The translations under genes were made by a program, and so were the position numbers. Positions 42,224 through 50,613 of a stretch of 63,022 nucleotides of DNA are shown piece by piece. The notes under the pieces were generated by a model that worked only from the letters and a program-made list of their open reading frames with translations, did not search any database and was not told where the DNA came from. How positions within the stretch are numbered: position 1 is the stretch's first letter; each line of letters begins with the position of its first letter. Source of the DNA: Bacillus sp. JCM 19058. Lineage in GTDB: Bacteria > Bacillota > Bacilli > Bacillales_H > Bacillaceae_D. The stretch is from assembly GCA_001310555.1 (NCBI GenBank), contig BAXO01000022.1, forward strand, positions 1-63,022, given 5' to 3'.

Positions 42224-42678
42224 ATGAAACTGACGAGCTTTTATTCTGTAATACTTACGGAACAAGTAGAGGTAAGTAAAAATTTTACGAGAGCTATTTT
42301 GGATTTGAGACTGTTTTTGAAGCAGATTGGTACGTAAGCCTAAAGTTATCTCATGCTAATCACCCATTTGAATTAGCAGTTATGGACGCTACGCATCCAA
42401 CAATACCTGCTGGTTATCGCAAAACGGTGCAAGGCTTAATTCTCAATTTTGAGGTCGATGATGTTGATGCCGAGTATAATAGACTCATAAAACGAGAGGG
42501 ACTTCCTTTGCATCTTGACATAAGGAACGAGGATTTCGGCCAGCGCCATTTTATTACTGCAGATCCGAACGGGGTTCTAATTGATGTAATTAAAATAATT
42601 CCTCCGTCTGATGACTTCAGCACGCAGTACCTTGAGAATGTCTGGTCGGGTGATAAGATAGAGGAGACGGATGAGTGA
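42224..42678 (+). CDS. VOC (glyoxalase/bleomycin-resistance) family protein (frameshift)
   Basis: About 151 residues. A frame change near 42275-42285 joins [20 protein letters not shown] to [20 protein letters not shown]. The C-terminal half has the second VOC module [20 protein letters not shown] and [22 protein letters not shown] follows atggaggagagatg. The stop overlaps the start of the DNA alkylation repair gene. It is the first gene of a TetR-controlled operon and may protect against a toxic electrophile. Confidence 0.83.
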
Positions 42679-43449
42679 AAAGAAAGCTTTAAAAGAATAT
42701 TTTGGGGTCGAATTGGCAGAGCGTCTTTCTGAGCTGATTTTACCTCATTATCGTGAATTTTCGTCTGATTCGTTTGTCGCAGCTGTTGCCAATCAGGTTG
42801 AACCGCTGGAATTAAAGGGACGTGTTGCTGTGATTACCGACGAATTAAAACGGTCCTTGCCATCGGAATACCCTATGTCATTGTCAATTCTTTTGAATAT
42901 TCTCGGTCCAGAAAACGAAACGGAAGAGGGGATGTTCACGAACGGGTACTTTCTTATGCCGGTCGCTCATTTTGTCGAAAAATACGGGCTCAATTATTTC
43001 AACCTCTCGATGGACGCTTTGTATGAAATAACGAAGCGACATACTGCAGAATATGCAATTCGGCCTTATCTGTCGGGTGATTTAGACAGTTGTTTAAAAA
43101 TATTGAGCTGCTGGTCACAGGATGACAATTTTCACGTTCGTCGCTTAGTTAGCAAGGTACTCGTCCCCGCCTTCCATGGGCAAAACGAATTTCTGCGATT
43201 CATAACGACCCGGCAAATAACCTAGCTTTACTCGAACCTTTATTGAACGACCAATCTTTCTATGTTAGAAAATCGGTTGCTAACCATTTGAATGATTTAA
43301 CGAAAGATCACAAAGAGATGACTGTCGACTGGATTCGTGAGCGTATGAAGCGAGGTGGCGACCACTTTGCATGGATCGCCCGGCATTCACTTCGATTTTT
43401 GGCTAAATCAGAGGACGCCGAAGCAATGGAGCTATTGGAAAAACTTTAG
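42671..43449 (+). CDS. DNA alkylation repair protein, AlkC/AlkD-like HEAT family (frameshift)
   Basis: About 259 residues, all-helical. The C-terminal part has [20 protein letters not shown] then [20 protein letters not shown] and [11 protein letters not shown], typical of the HEAT-like repeats of the alkylpurine glycosylase family. A frame change is needed near 43155-43215; the usual VRRL...RPRLPW segment is scrambled here. It overlaps the VOC gene and is followed by TetR. It would excise alkylated bases or, in this context, repair damage from a compound sensed by TetR. Confidence 0.82.
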
Positions 43450-43463
43450 AACGGGAGTTACGT

Positions 43464-44052
43464 GTGGTGAAAAAAAATAAAGTCGAAACAGAAGTAACCA
43501 TTCGCAAGTTACTTGAAGTAGCCAGAAGGCATTTTACGGAACAAGGCTATGCCGATGCAACCTTGGAGGAGATTGTCAGTGAGGCGAGCTTAACTCGTGG
43601 GGCATTGTATCACCATTTTGGAAATAAAAAAAGGGCTTTTTCATGTTGTCGTAGAAGCAGTGCAACAAGAAATTGCAGAACGAATTGAAACCGAAGCAGC
43701 AAAAAGTAATGACGTCTGGGAACAATTGCTGCTCGGTTGCCGAGCCTTTGTCGTTGCAGCTGTGAAACCGGAAAGCAAGCGAATCTTGCTGTTGGATGGA
43801 CCGGCAGTGCTAGGGTGGGAGACATGGCGATTGATGGATGAGCAAAACTCGATGAGACTTTTGCGTTCTCAGCTTCAATTCATGAAGCAGCAAGGAGAAC
43901 TCAAACAAATCTCAATTGAAGCGATGACCCACCTTCTCTCTGGTGCACTGAACGAAGCCGCACTTTGGATTGCACAAGCGCCGGATGATAATCAGGCATT
44001 GGAAGAAACAATGGAAGCCATTTCTTATTTATTGCAAGGGCTTAAGCGGTAA
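43464..44052 (+). CDS. TetR family transcriptional regulator (frameshift)
   Basis: About 196 residues. The N-terminal helix-turn-helix is ARRHFTEQGYADATLEEIVS then EASLTRGALYHHFGNK; the A7 run at 43625-43631 needs a frame change to continue with GLFHVVVEAVQQEIAERIE. The C-terminal ligand domain includes RILLLDGPAVLGWETWRLMD. GTG start. Last gene of the VOC-alkylation repair-TetR operon; it probably represses its own operon through the palindrome at 42165-42185. Confidence 0.88.
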
Positions 44053-44358
44053 TCATTCAGCAAAACAATCTTTATCAACAGCCTCGTGTGACTACTATTG
44101 TGATGCGTGGCTGTTTGCTATGTGAAAAAGCTTCGGACATACCGCTTATGCGTTTTCCGAAACGCTTTAGGGTAAAACATAGCGGAACGAAAAAAAGGAT
44201 AGCGAATATCATTTACAGTCAGGAACTGATTACTTCCTTATTTCAGCTAAGATACCTCTACTTTAACCAACAAACAACGTATGCACAGTAAGTGGTGGGG
44301 GATTGATGAATCGTGTATACTGACGATAAGCTCTTACACTTTGAAATGAGGGAGTCGT
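44053..44358. other. Intergenic region before the MerR gene
   Basis: About 300 bases with no convincing gene. A 67-codon reading at 44088 has no ribosome binding site and unusual composition. Confidence 0.4.
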
Positions 44359-45103
44359 ATGGCGAGGCAAATGTGGAAAGTAGGGGATTTGGCAAAGCAA
44401 ACAGGGCTAACGGTTCGAACCTTGCACCATTATGATCAAATCGGCTTGTTTTCTCCGTCCAAGTTGACCGAATCGGGACATCGACTGTATACAAAAGAAG
44501 ACATCGCAGCCCTTCAGCAAATTATCTCGCTTAAGCAATTAGGCTTTGCTTTAGATGAGATTAAGCAATTATTAAAGGAGCCGGATTTCGACCCTGAAGA
44601 ATTGATAAGGCTACAAATCTCACGTTTATCAGAACAAATTACTGCTCAAGAAAAACTACGAGCCCATTTACGTGAGCTATCTGAGCTTCTTAATGCGAGA
44701 GAAAACGTGACGACTGGGCATATGCTAAAGGCGATTCAAATGCAGAAGGTGAACCAAAGCGAGCATTTTAGTCCAAAGCAACGCGACGAAATGATGAAGC
44801 ATTACAAATCACTAGGAAAGAACAAGCTTGAGGAGTACGATTTGTTAGGAGAAAAGCTAATAAAGAAATTTCGTTTGGAAATGGAGAATGGTACTCCTCC
44901 TGATCATCCTGTCGTTAGGAATCTCGCCAAACAATGGAAAAAGGGGATTGAATTTTTTTACGAGGGATAGTAAAGAGTTAAATCAAGCGGCGGAAAGCTA
45001 TTATCAAGATAACCCTGAAGCAGCAAGTCAGTTTGGAATGGACGAGAAGCTTTACCAATACATTGTTCAAGCTATGGGTACGATTACAAAAAAAGCTAAA
45101 TGA
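44359..45103 (+). CDS. MerR family regulator with TipAS domain (frameshift)
   Basis: About 248 residues. N-terminal MerR helix-turn-helix WKVGDLAKQTGLTVRTLHHY followed by DQIGLFSPSKLTESGHRLYT, then a dimerisation coiled coil, then a C-terminal TipAS antibiotic-binding domain (LSPKQRDEMMKHY-like helix, HPVVRNLAKQWKKGIEFF and YYQDNPEAASQFGMDEKLYQ). A frame change is needed at 44952-44958 (T7). TipAS regulators bind thiopeptides and other drugs. The target gene here is not obvious. Confidence 0.9.
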
Positions 45104-45293
45104 CAATGAGGATGCCATTAGGTGCATTTAGCCTGGGCTACCTTACTTACAGGATATAGGAAGGGAACTGGCGAAAGCGGGTTGGAAGTGGAGATGAATA
45201 GAAGCTTGTCTTTACTTAATCGGAGAACGCGCACCTTCGCTTAAAGAAGCGTGGTACTACCCTATAAATTGACTAGACAAAAAAGGTGATGGA

Positions 45294-45794
45294 GTGGACA
45301 AGCTAATTATTGATCACATGCTACCGGACGATTGGAAGCAGGTTTTGGAAATTTATTTGGAAGGAATGGCAACTGGAAATGCTACATTCCAAAAAGAAGT
45401 ACCTTCCTGGGAGGAATGGAATTGCGGCCATTTATTGCCATGTCGAATCGTCGCACGTTCAGCAGAAGGAATCGTTGGCTGGGCTGCGCTTAGTCCTGTT
45501 TCTAGCCAGGCATTTTACGCTGGTGTCGCAGAGGTAAGTATTTATATCAATCAAGGTAGTAAAGGTAAAGGGGTTGGCAGCTTCCTTCTAGCATCTTTAG
45601 TTAAAGCAAGTGAGCAAAAGGGGTTTTGGACTTTACAATCGAAGGTTTTCCCGGAGAATACGGCTAGTCTAGGCTTGCACAACAAATTCGGGTTTCGACA
45701 GGTTGGACGACTTGAGCGGATTGGTCAAATGAATGGTGTCTGGCGTGATGTTCTCCTATTAGAAAGAAGGAGTACGAAGGTGGGAAACGATTAG
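45294..45794 (+). CDS. GNAT N-acetyltransferase, phosphinothricin-acetyltransferase-like
   Basis: An intact 166-residue GNAT protein. The acetyl-CoA binding segment is INQGSKGKGVGSFLLASLVK, preceded by GWAALSPVSSQAFYAGVAEV and followed by FPENTASLGLHNKFGFRQVG. The layout matches the Pat/Bar/YwnH group that acetylates phosphinothricin, methionine sulfoximine or related amines. GTG start after aaaggtgatggA. It stands alone between MerR and DUF1259 genes. Confidence 0.88.
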   Translation: MDKLIIDHMLPDDWKQVLEIYLEGMATGNATFQKEVPSWEEWNCGHLLPCRIVARSAEGIVGWAALSPVSSQAFYAGVAEVSIYINQGSKGKGVGSFLLASLVKASEQKGFWTLQSKVFPENTASLGLHNKFGFRQVGRLERIGQMNGVWRDVLLLERRSTKVGND

Positions 45795-45879
45795 GTTCCC
45801 AGTTTAAGCAAGCAGGCACGGTTCCTATTGTATTGATCGTTCATCGATGAATCGAATCATGAAGGAGGCAGCAATGGCT

Positions 45880-45909
45880 CTGGGGATGTCACGATCGATT
45901 AATCCCCAG
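45880..45909 (-). terminator. Inverted repeat at the end of the DUF1259 gene
   Basis: ctggggat/atccccag around a 14-base loop, overlapping the last codons of the minus-strand gene. No clear T run, so termination is only likely. Confidence 0.4.
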
Positions 45910-46309
45910 AAGCCGGATAAGATAAGGTTGAAAGAGAATGGGCGACTTTCCTAGCAAACTGCAAGGGTGGTTCGACCGACTGGAGATGAATATACATAAT
46001 AAAAGGCTTTATAAATAACCAATGATTATGCAAAGCACTGACGATGATCCCTTGTTGGACAACAGAATGCATAAAAACAGGGAGCTCCTCTTGCAAAATA
46101 GCAATTTCTGCTAGATTAAGGGCGTTACCTCTTTCGTCCAATGACTCAAATAACACATCAATCGGTACGACGGATGTACTTCGTTTCCCTTGAACGAAGA
46201 CATCGATTTTGCGGTGAAAAGAAACCGTACACGTATCATTTTTTATCGTGCTTTTTCCACTTAGGATTTGAGCAAACTGAGTGCAAATAGTATTAAATTG
46301 GTTCATCAT
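45899..46309 (-). CDS. DUF1259 domain protein
   Basis: An intact 136-residue protein. The family segments are VVPIDVLFESLDERGNALNL then LAEIAILQEELPVFM, and IIVSALHNHWLFIKPFIMYI, with the conserved His-Asn-His-Trp. Relatives include LpqO-type lipoproteins; this copy lacks a signal peptide and appears cytoplasmic. Function unknown. ATG on the minus strand after aggggg. It stands alone on this strand. Confidence 0.82.
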   Translation of the reverse strand: MMNQFNTICTQFAQILSGKSTIKNDTCTVSFHRKIDVFVQGKRSTSVVPIDVLFESLDERGNALNLAEIAILQEELPVFMHSVVQQGIIVSALHNHWLFIKPFIMYIHLQSVEPPLQFARKVAHSLSTLSYPASGD

Positions 46310-46709
46310 CTCACCCCCTTTACTTCCTATCTATCTTATGAACATTACAAGGAAAACATGTTCATGAAAAATAGGCGCAGTCTGAGGTGGTACTCTTTTA
46401 TGAATATCATTTACTAAAATATCGAGGAATTATAAAATATATTTCTCTGAAACGAGCTCAAAAGCTTCCTTTTTAACCTCCCTATAGAAGCGCCGCACTT
46501 TCATTTTTCATACTGCGATTCAACCCTTCATTATTTGTCAATCCTTACGCCCCTCGTTAGGAAAAAAACATATGCATATCCTGACTCTTTTTTTTGGCTT
46601 AAAATACTTGAATTTTATATCGAACCGACATACAATGATTTATATCGCAACGATAGGTCTGTACGATATATCTATTCGATATAAAATGTGTCAAAATGGG
46701 AGGGTTATT
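46310..46709. other. Divergent region with nested TATATCG sites
   Basis: No gene in about 400 bases. A perfect 12-base inverted repeat, TTTTATATCGAA (46613-46624) and TTCGATATAAAA (46675-46686), encloses a second inverted pair TTATATCG (46640-46647) and CGATATA (46664-46670). This is a likely operator for the PadR gene that follows. Confidence 0.6.
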
Positions 46710-47255
46710 ATGTATGAATTATTTGTGCTCGGTCAGTTGATGGAGGATGAAAAGCATGGCTATCTACTGCAAGAGCGATTAAAGACGGCGGTCGGTCCAA
46801 TCCGGCAAATTAGCTCGGGCACCTTATATCCACTTCTTGCTCGCCTTTTGGAAAAAGGCTGGATAAGTCGACGGTTTGAGGAGCAGCAGGATGGCGGAAG
46901 GCCGCGAAAAATATACGGTTTGACGGAATCTGGAAGAGAACGTTTTCAGGAATTGATGTGTAATCATTTGGAACATTCGGTGGATACAGAACTTATTTTT
47001 CATTTTAAAATGACATTGTTCGAATATGTGACAAAAGACGTCCAGCTCGCGTGTTTAGAGCAGTATCTTGAATTTCTCGAAGATAACTTGGAGTTTGTTA
47101 CAAGTCAATTAATCATTGTTTCTCAAAAACAAATTACTGAGACAAAGCGTATTCAATTAATGCGAATGCTCGATCACCGAAAAAGTGTAGGATTAGCCGA
47201 TATCGAGTGGGTGACAAAGGAAATTGAACGAGTGGAAGCATTAGATGAGATTTAA
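46710..47255 (+). CDS. PadR family transcriptional regulator
   Basis: An intact 181-residue PadR protein. The winged helix starts MYELFVLGQLMEDEKHGYLL and has ISSGTLYPLLARLLEKGWIS with wing GGRPRKIYGLTESG, all typical. The C-terminal part is the helical dimerisation domain. I choose ATG 46710 because gggaggg precedes it; the longer open frame upstream runs through the operator-like repeats. It may control itself and the acetyltransferase-MFS pair downstream. Confidence 0.9.
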   Translation: MYELFVLGQLMEDEKHGYLLQERLKTAVGPIRQISSGTLYPLLARLLEKGWISRRFEEQQDGGRPRKIYGLTESGRERFQELMCNHLEHSVDTELIFHFKMTLFEYVTKDVQLACLEQYLEFLEDNLEFVTSQLIIVSQKQITETKRIQLMRMLDHRKSVGLADIEWVTKEIERVEALDEI

Positions 47256-47377
47256 GGTAGTCAGTTCGAAAGAAGTTGTCGCGGTAAGCTACAGCTAAAG
47301 CGGAATTAGGTGAAGGTTCGATCCCGATCCGCTTCAAGAGAGCGATATTAAATCTGAAAATCAAAGGAGTTGAAACT

Positions 47378-48148
47378 ATGAATATTCAAGCCTATTTAAG
47401 ACGGATTCAAGTACTGGAACAACCTGAAAGTTCGTTATCCTTTTTAAACAAGCTTCAGTTCCATCATGTCACTCAAGTTCCTTTTGAGAATCTCGATATT
47501 TTGCGGAACATCCCGCTATCCCTTCAGATTTCTACTATGTTTGAAAAATTAGTAACGAATAATCGTGGAGGAGTATGCTACGAATTAAATGGCCTTTTCC
47601 ATGCGCTTCTTTGTGAGCTTGAGTATGATGCGCACTTGGTTGCCGGAACGATCTACCGAGGGGATCATTGGGGCGAGGAGAATACACATGCGACAATTCT
47701 CGTTCAGGTTGGGGAAGAGCAATATTTGGCCGATGTCGGATTCGGAGGGAATTCGCCACGGCAGCCGATTCCTTTAACTGGAAAGATCGTCGATGATATT
47801 GACGGTCATTATCGGGTGAGGGCATATTCTGCCATGAAGGATTCGTATGTGTTGGAGAAAAAGGAGAAGGACGACTGGGTAATGTTATATCGATTTTCGA
47901 CGGCCGTGTGGACGTTAGAGGACTTCACTCCTACTTTCCAATTTATTCAAACTTCACCGGACTCGTCATTTAACAAAGGCTATTTTTTGATGAAAGTGAC
48001 AGAGCAGGGCCGAATGACTTTATTTGATCATTCATTGACAATAGTGAATCGCTTCAACAAAACGAAAGAGCTGATTGAACCGAACAGGATTGACAATGTT
48101 GTCGAGCAATTTTTTAGCGGAACGGACGAAACCGTTCACGGGGGCTAG
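47378..48148 (+). CDS. Arylamine N-acetyltransferase
   Basis: An intact 256-residue NAT enzyme, which transfers acetyl from acetyl-CoA to arylamines and hydrazines. The catalytic triad is visible: Cys in NNRGGVCYELNGLFHALL (about residue 69), His in EENTHATILVQ (about 107), Asp in YLADVGFGGNSP (about 122). ATG follows aaaggagttgaaact. An MFS transporter gene starts 22 bases downstream, consistent with a detoxification and efflux pair under PadR. Confidence 0.93.
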   Translation: MNIQAYLRRIQVLEQPESSLSFLNKLQFHHVTQVPFENLDILRNIPLSLQISTMFEKLVTNNRGGVCYELNGLFHALLCELEYDAHLVAGTIYRGDHWGEENTHATILVQVGEEQYLADVGFGGNSPRQPIPLTGKIVDDIDGHYRVRAYSAMKDSYVLEKKEKDDWVMLYRFSTAVWTLEDFTPTFQFIQTSPDSSFNKGYFLMKVTEQGRMTLFDHSLTIVNRFNKTKELIEPNRIDNVVEQFFSGTDETVHGG

Positions 48149-48170
48149 TTATTATCTGGGAGGGGTCGTA

Positions 48171-49334
48171 TTGGAGCGACTGTGGACGAGACCATTTATA
48201 CAAATGTCATTAGGGATGCTTTTCCTTTTTATCGGTTTTTATTTATTGTTACCGACACTGCCACTTTACATTAAACTGCTAGGCGGAAGTGAATCGCAAG
48301 TTGGATTAACAATAGGAGTATTTACCTTAACTGCAGTTGTTTTTCGTCCGCTCGTTGGTGGACTCTTGGATCGATACGGGAGACGACCGTTTATCATCTG
48401 GGGATTAATTTTCTTTACTTTGTCGATGTACTTGTACGATTGGATATCGATAGGAGGCATCGCTCTCTTTATCGCACTACGAGCCCTGCACGGAGCAAGC
48501 TGGGCTGTTTCGACAACTGCGATCGGAACGGCAGTGACCGATACGATTCCTGTCGCACGTCGGGGAGAGGGAATGGGCTGGTTTGGGATGGCGATGACTG
48601 TGGCGATGGCGATTGGCCCGATGATAGGTGTATCGGTTATTCAGGAGGACTATTCCTTTCATTATCTGTTTCTTTTGGCCACTGGTCTATCCATGGTTGC
48701 TCTGCTTTTGACAGCAACGGCGAAAACAATGTTTCAGCCCAAGACAGTCACCGGAAGATGGAGTTTTTTTGAACGAACGGTCTTACCGATCTCGGTCGTC
48801 CTCTTTTTTTTAACGGTTGCCTATGGAGGAGTCATGACTTTTCTTCCTCTTTTTGCTGAGTCGCTCCACGTTAATCCGGGGATTTTCTTTTTCGTGTTTG
48901 CCACCGCCCTTACCGTTATTCGTCCGATTGCAGGAAAGCTCTCGGATCGGCACGGCGAGGTATATGTCATTGTACCGGCACTTCTCATTACGGGAGTTGC
49001 TCTGCTAGTGCTAAGTGTGTCGAATGGGTTAAGCGGCATTATCGTCTCCGCTGTTCTGTATGGAATCGGGTTCGGCTCAGCACAGCCGGCGCTCCAAGCA
49101 GCGACACTACGATTGGCTCATCCAGAAAGAAAAGGGGTTGCGAACGCTTCTTTCTTTTCCGCATTTGATTTAGGAATCGGCTTAGGTGCAATGGCCCTCG
49201 GCTTAGTTTCACAATTGCTAGGTTATCAAGCTTTATTTGCCGTCAGTGCGGTGTCGGTTGCGATTTCCTTACTTATTTTTTTGTCTATTCGTCAGACGAG
49301 TATTAAAACGAATCGAAAAGGACCGCGAAGCTGA
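48171..49334 (+). CDS. MFS family efflux transporter
   Basis: An intact 387-residue protein with 12 predicted helices. Loop 2-3 has the signature GGLLDRYGRRPFIIWG, and AGKLSDRHGEVYV is its repeat in the second half. RALHGASWAVSTTAIGTAV in helix 5 resembles the antiporter motif. TTG 48171 follows ctgggagggg; the open frame upstream overlaps the previous gene and lacks a ribosome binding site. Likely drug or small-molecule efflux, co-transcribed with the acetyltransferase. Confidence 0.9.
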   Translation: MERLWTRPFIQMSLGMLFLFIGFYLLLPTLPLYIKLLGGSESQVGLTIGVFTLTAVVFRPLVGGLLDRYGRRPFIIWGLIFFTLSMYLYDWISIGGIALFIALRALHGASWAVSTTAIGTAVTDTIPVARRGEGMGWFGMAMTVAMAIGPMIGVSVIQEDYSFHYLFLLATGLSMVALLLTATAKTMFQPKTVTGRWSFFERTVLPISVVLFFLTVAYGGVMTFLPLFAESLHVNPGIFFFVFATALTVIRPIAGKLSDRHGEVYVIVPALLITGVALLVLSVSNGLSGIIVSAVLYGIGFGSAQPALQAATLRLAHPERKGVANASFFSAFDLGIGLGAMALGLVSQLLGYQALFAVSAVSVAISLLIFLSIRQTSIKTNRKGPRS

Positions 49335-49691
49335 AAACGTACCTTCATAAAGAAAGGCAAATGAGGCACTGGATAGAGGTGGAGCTGTCAAAGCATAAGC
49401 TAACTTCGGTGCCTCGAAGTCCAAGACCTAATAGAAAAAAGGTAGTAAGGTATGCGAGGCTTAATAAATTAACCTTGCTTAAAAAAAGGGTGGCGCGTCT
49501 TCGGCGTAGATTCGTGAGTTCCTTTAAATATGTTCTAAAAAAATCTATGTAAAGCTAACTGAGCTCGCTCTCTATTTATAAGGACGAGTCCGTACAGATC
49601 AATATGTTGCTCTTACTAACCGTGGGTTACGTCTGTACATCGGAGCGAGCCCAACTTCAGCCGTCATGTCGGCGTTCCTTGTCAGGTCTGG
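49335..49691. other. Intergenic region with a long imperfect hairpin
   Basis: GCTCGCTC (49563-49570) pairs with GAGCGAGC (49643-49650), and inside it GTACAGAT (49592-49599) with GTCTGTAC (49631-49638). It could be a bidirectional terminator or a structured RNA. A 63-codon basic reading at 49361-49552 is not convincing as a gene. Confidence 0.5.
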
Positions 49692-50408
49692 CTAAGAAAA
49701 ATCCAAATAATATTTGTATGAGCTTCCAATATAAAAGCATTCTGTATATTCATAAAAGCTTTCTTCTTTACACGTTGTAAACCGAACTCTTTTCAGAACG
49801 GGGGTATTTTCGTCGATCATTAGCGCTTTTCTTATTTCTTGAGTCGGCAAAATCGCTTCAACAACTTCCCTTTCTTGATTGACGCTAATACCAAGACTGT
49901 TTAAATAAGCATAAAACGAGCCATAGTAATCTTTCGGGTCTAATGAATACTTTTCTTCAAAGATAATATAGGTTACAAAGTAAGCGAAGGCTTTGTTAGC
50001 ATCTCCTCTAATTCTTCGTAAAACGATTACTTTGTCTCCGACACTAACGTTAAGATACATCGCCAGCTTTTTGTTGGCATGAGAAACCTCCAGATCGACA
50101 TCTAAAGTAAGAGCTTGTTTCCCCATCTCCTTCATTTCTTCCGTAAAGCCTTTAACTAAAGTAAAACTATCCGACGTATCTTCGAATGGAGTGACGAACG
50201 TTCCGATCGGCCTTTCCCGATAAAGAAGATTTTCACTGACTAATTCGTCAATTGCTTTTCTAATCGTAATACGACTAACGTTATAAATTTGACAAAGATC
50301 CATTTCGGTCGGAATCTTTTCACCTTCCCTCCATTTGCCGATTTTTATATTGCCTCTTAAATGTTCGGCTATTTGGGCATAAAGAGGAAGTGCATTGCTG
50401 CTCAACAA
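49692..50408 (-). CDS. GntR family repressor with UTRA domain, MngR-like
   Basis: An intact 238-residue HutC-subfamily regulator. The winged helix is LYAQIAEHLRGNIKIGKWRE then KIPTEMDLCQIYNVSRITIR, and RERPIGTFV is the wing. The C-terminal UTRA domain has DKVIVLRRIRGDANKAFAYF and NTPVLKRVRFTTC. TTG start after aagggaggt. It is divergent from a mannose-6-phosphate isomerase-mannosidase-PTS operon, the same arrangement as MngR with mngAB in enterobacteria. It probably binds the ATTGTTATAA palindromes and is released by a mannosyl-glycerate phosphate or mannose-6-phosphate. Confidence 0.9.
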   Translation of the reverse strand: MLSSNALPLYAQIAEHLRGNIKIGKWREGEKIPTEMDLCQIYNVSRITIRKAIDELVSENLLYRERPIGTFVTPFEDTSDSFTLVKGFTEEMKEMGKQALTLDVDLEVSHANKKLAMYLNVSVGDKVIVLRRIRGDANKAFAYFVTYIIFEEKYSLDPKDYYGSFYAYLNSLGISVNQEREVVEAILPTQEIRKALMIDENTPVLKRVRFTTCKEESFYEYTECFYIGSSYKYYLDFS

Positions 50409-50435
50409 AAAAAACCTCCCTTTATCATGAAATTT

Positions 50436-50446
50436 ATTGTTATAAC
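50436..50446 (-). promoter_or_regulatory. Operator half-site at the GntR gene
   Basis: ATTGTTATAAC, the same element seen at 50577-50586 and in the palindrome at 52600. It lies just upstream of the GntR ribosome binding site, suggesting autoregulation. Confidence 0.55.
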
Positions 50447-50536
50447 ATTATAGCATAATATTTGGTAAATATACACAGGTTTAGCTAATGGCGATCGTAC
50501 GTCTGTCGAAGTAAGCAGTCATTCGTTAAAAGTCGA

Positions 50537-50595
50537 TTGACAGTAGCAATTCTTTTTGTTATGTTATCATCATAAAGTTATAACAATATGATGAT
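50537..50595 (+). promoter_or_regulatory. Promoter and operator of the mannosylglycerate operon
   Basis: TTGACA (50537-50542) and TATGTT (50560-50565) with 17-base spacing form a sigma-A type promoter. Directly after it TATCATCATA (50565-50574) and TATGATGAT (50587-50595) form an inverted repeat around AAGTTATAACAA, which contains the operator element. Confidence 0.7.
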
Positions 50596-50613
50596 GATAA
50601 GGAGCATGTAAAA

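Noticed and set aside
44088..44291. 67-codon reading before the MerR gene
   Set aside because: No ribosome binding site and no similarity to known proteins; the stretch is better read as intergenic.
45200..45275. T-box-like sequence (gcgtggtactacc) before the GNAT gene
   Set aside because: The segment recalls a T-box antiterminator bulge, but the order is wrong, there is no specifier stem and no terminator follows.
49361..49552. Basic 63-codon reading
   Set aside because: Highly Arg/Lys-rich low-complexity composition, no ribosome binding site, no family resemblance.
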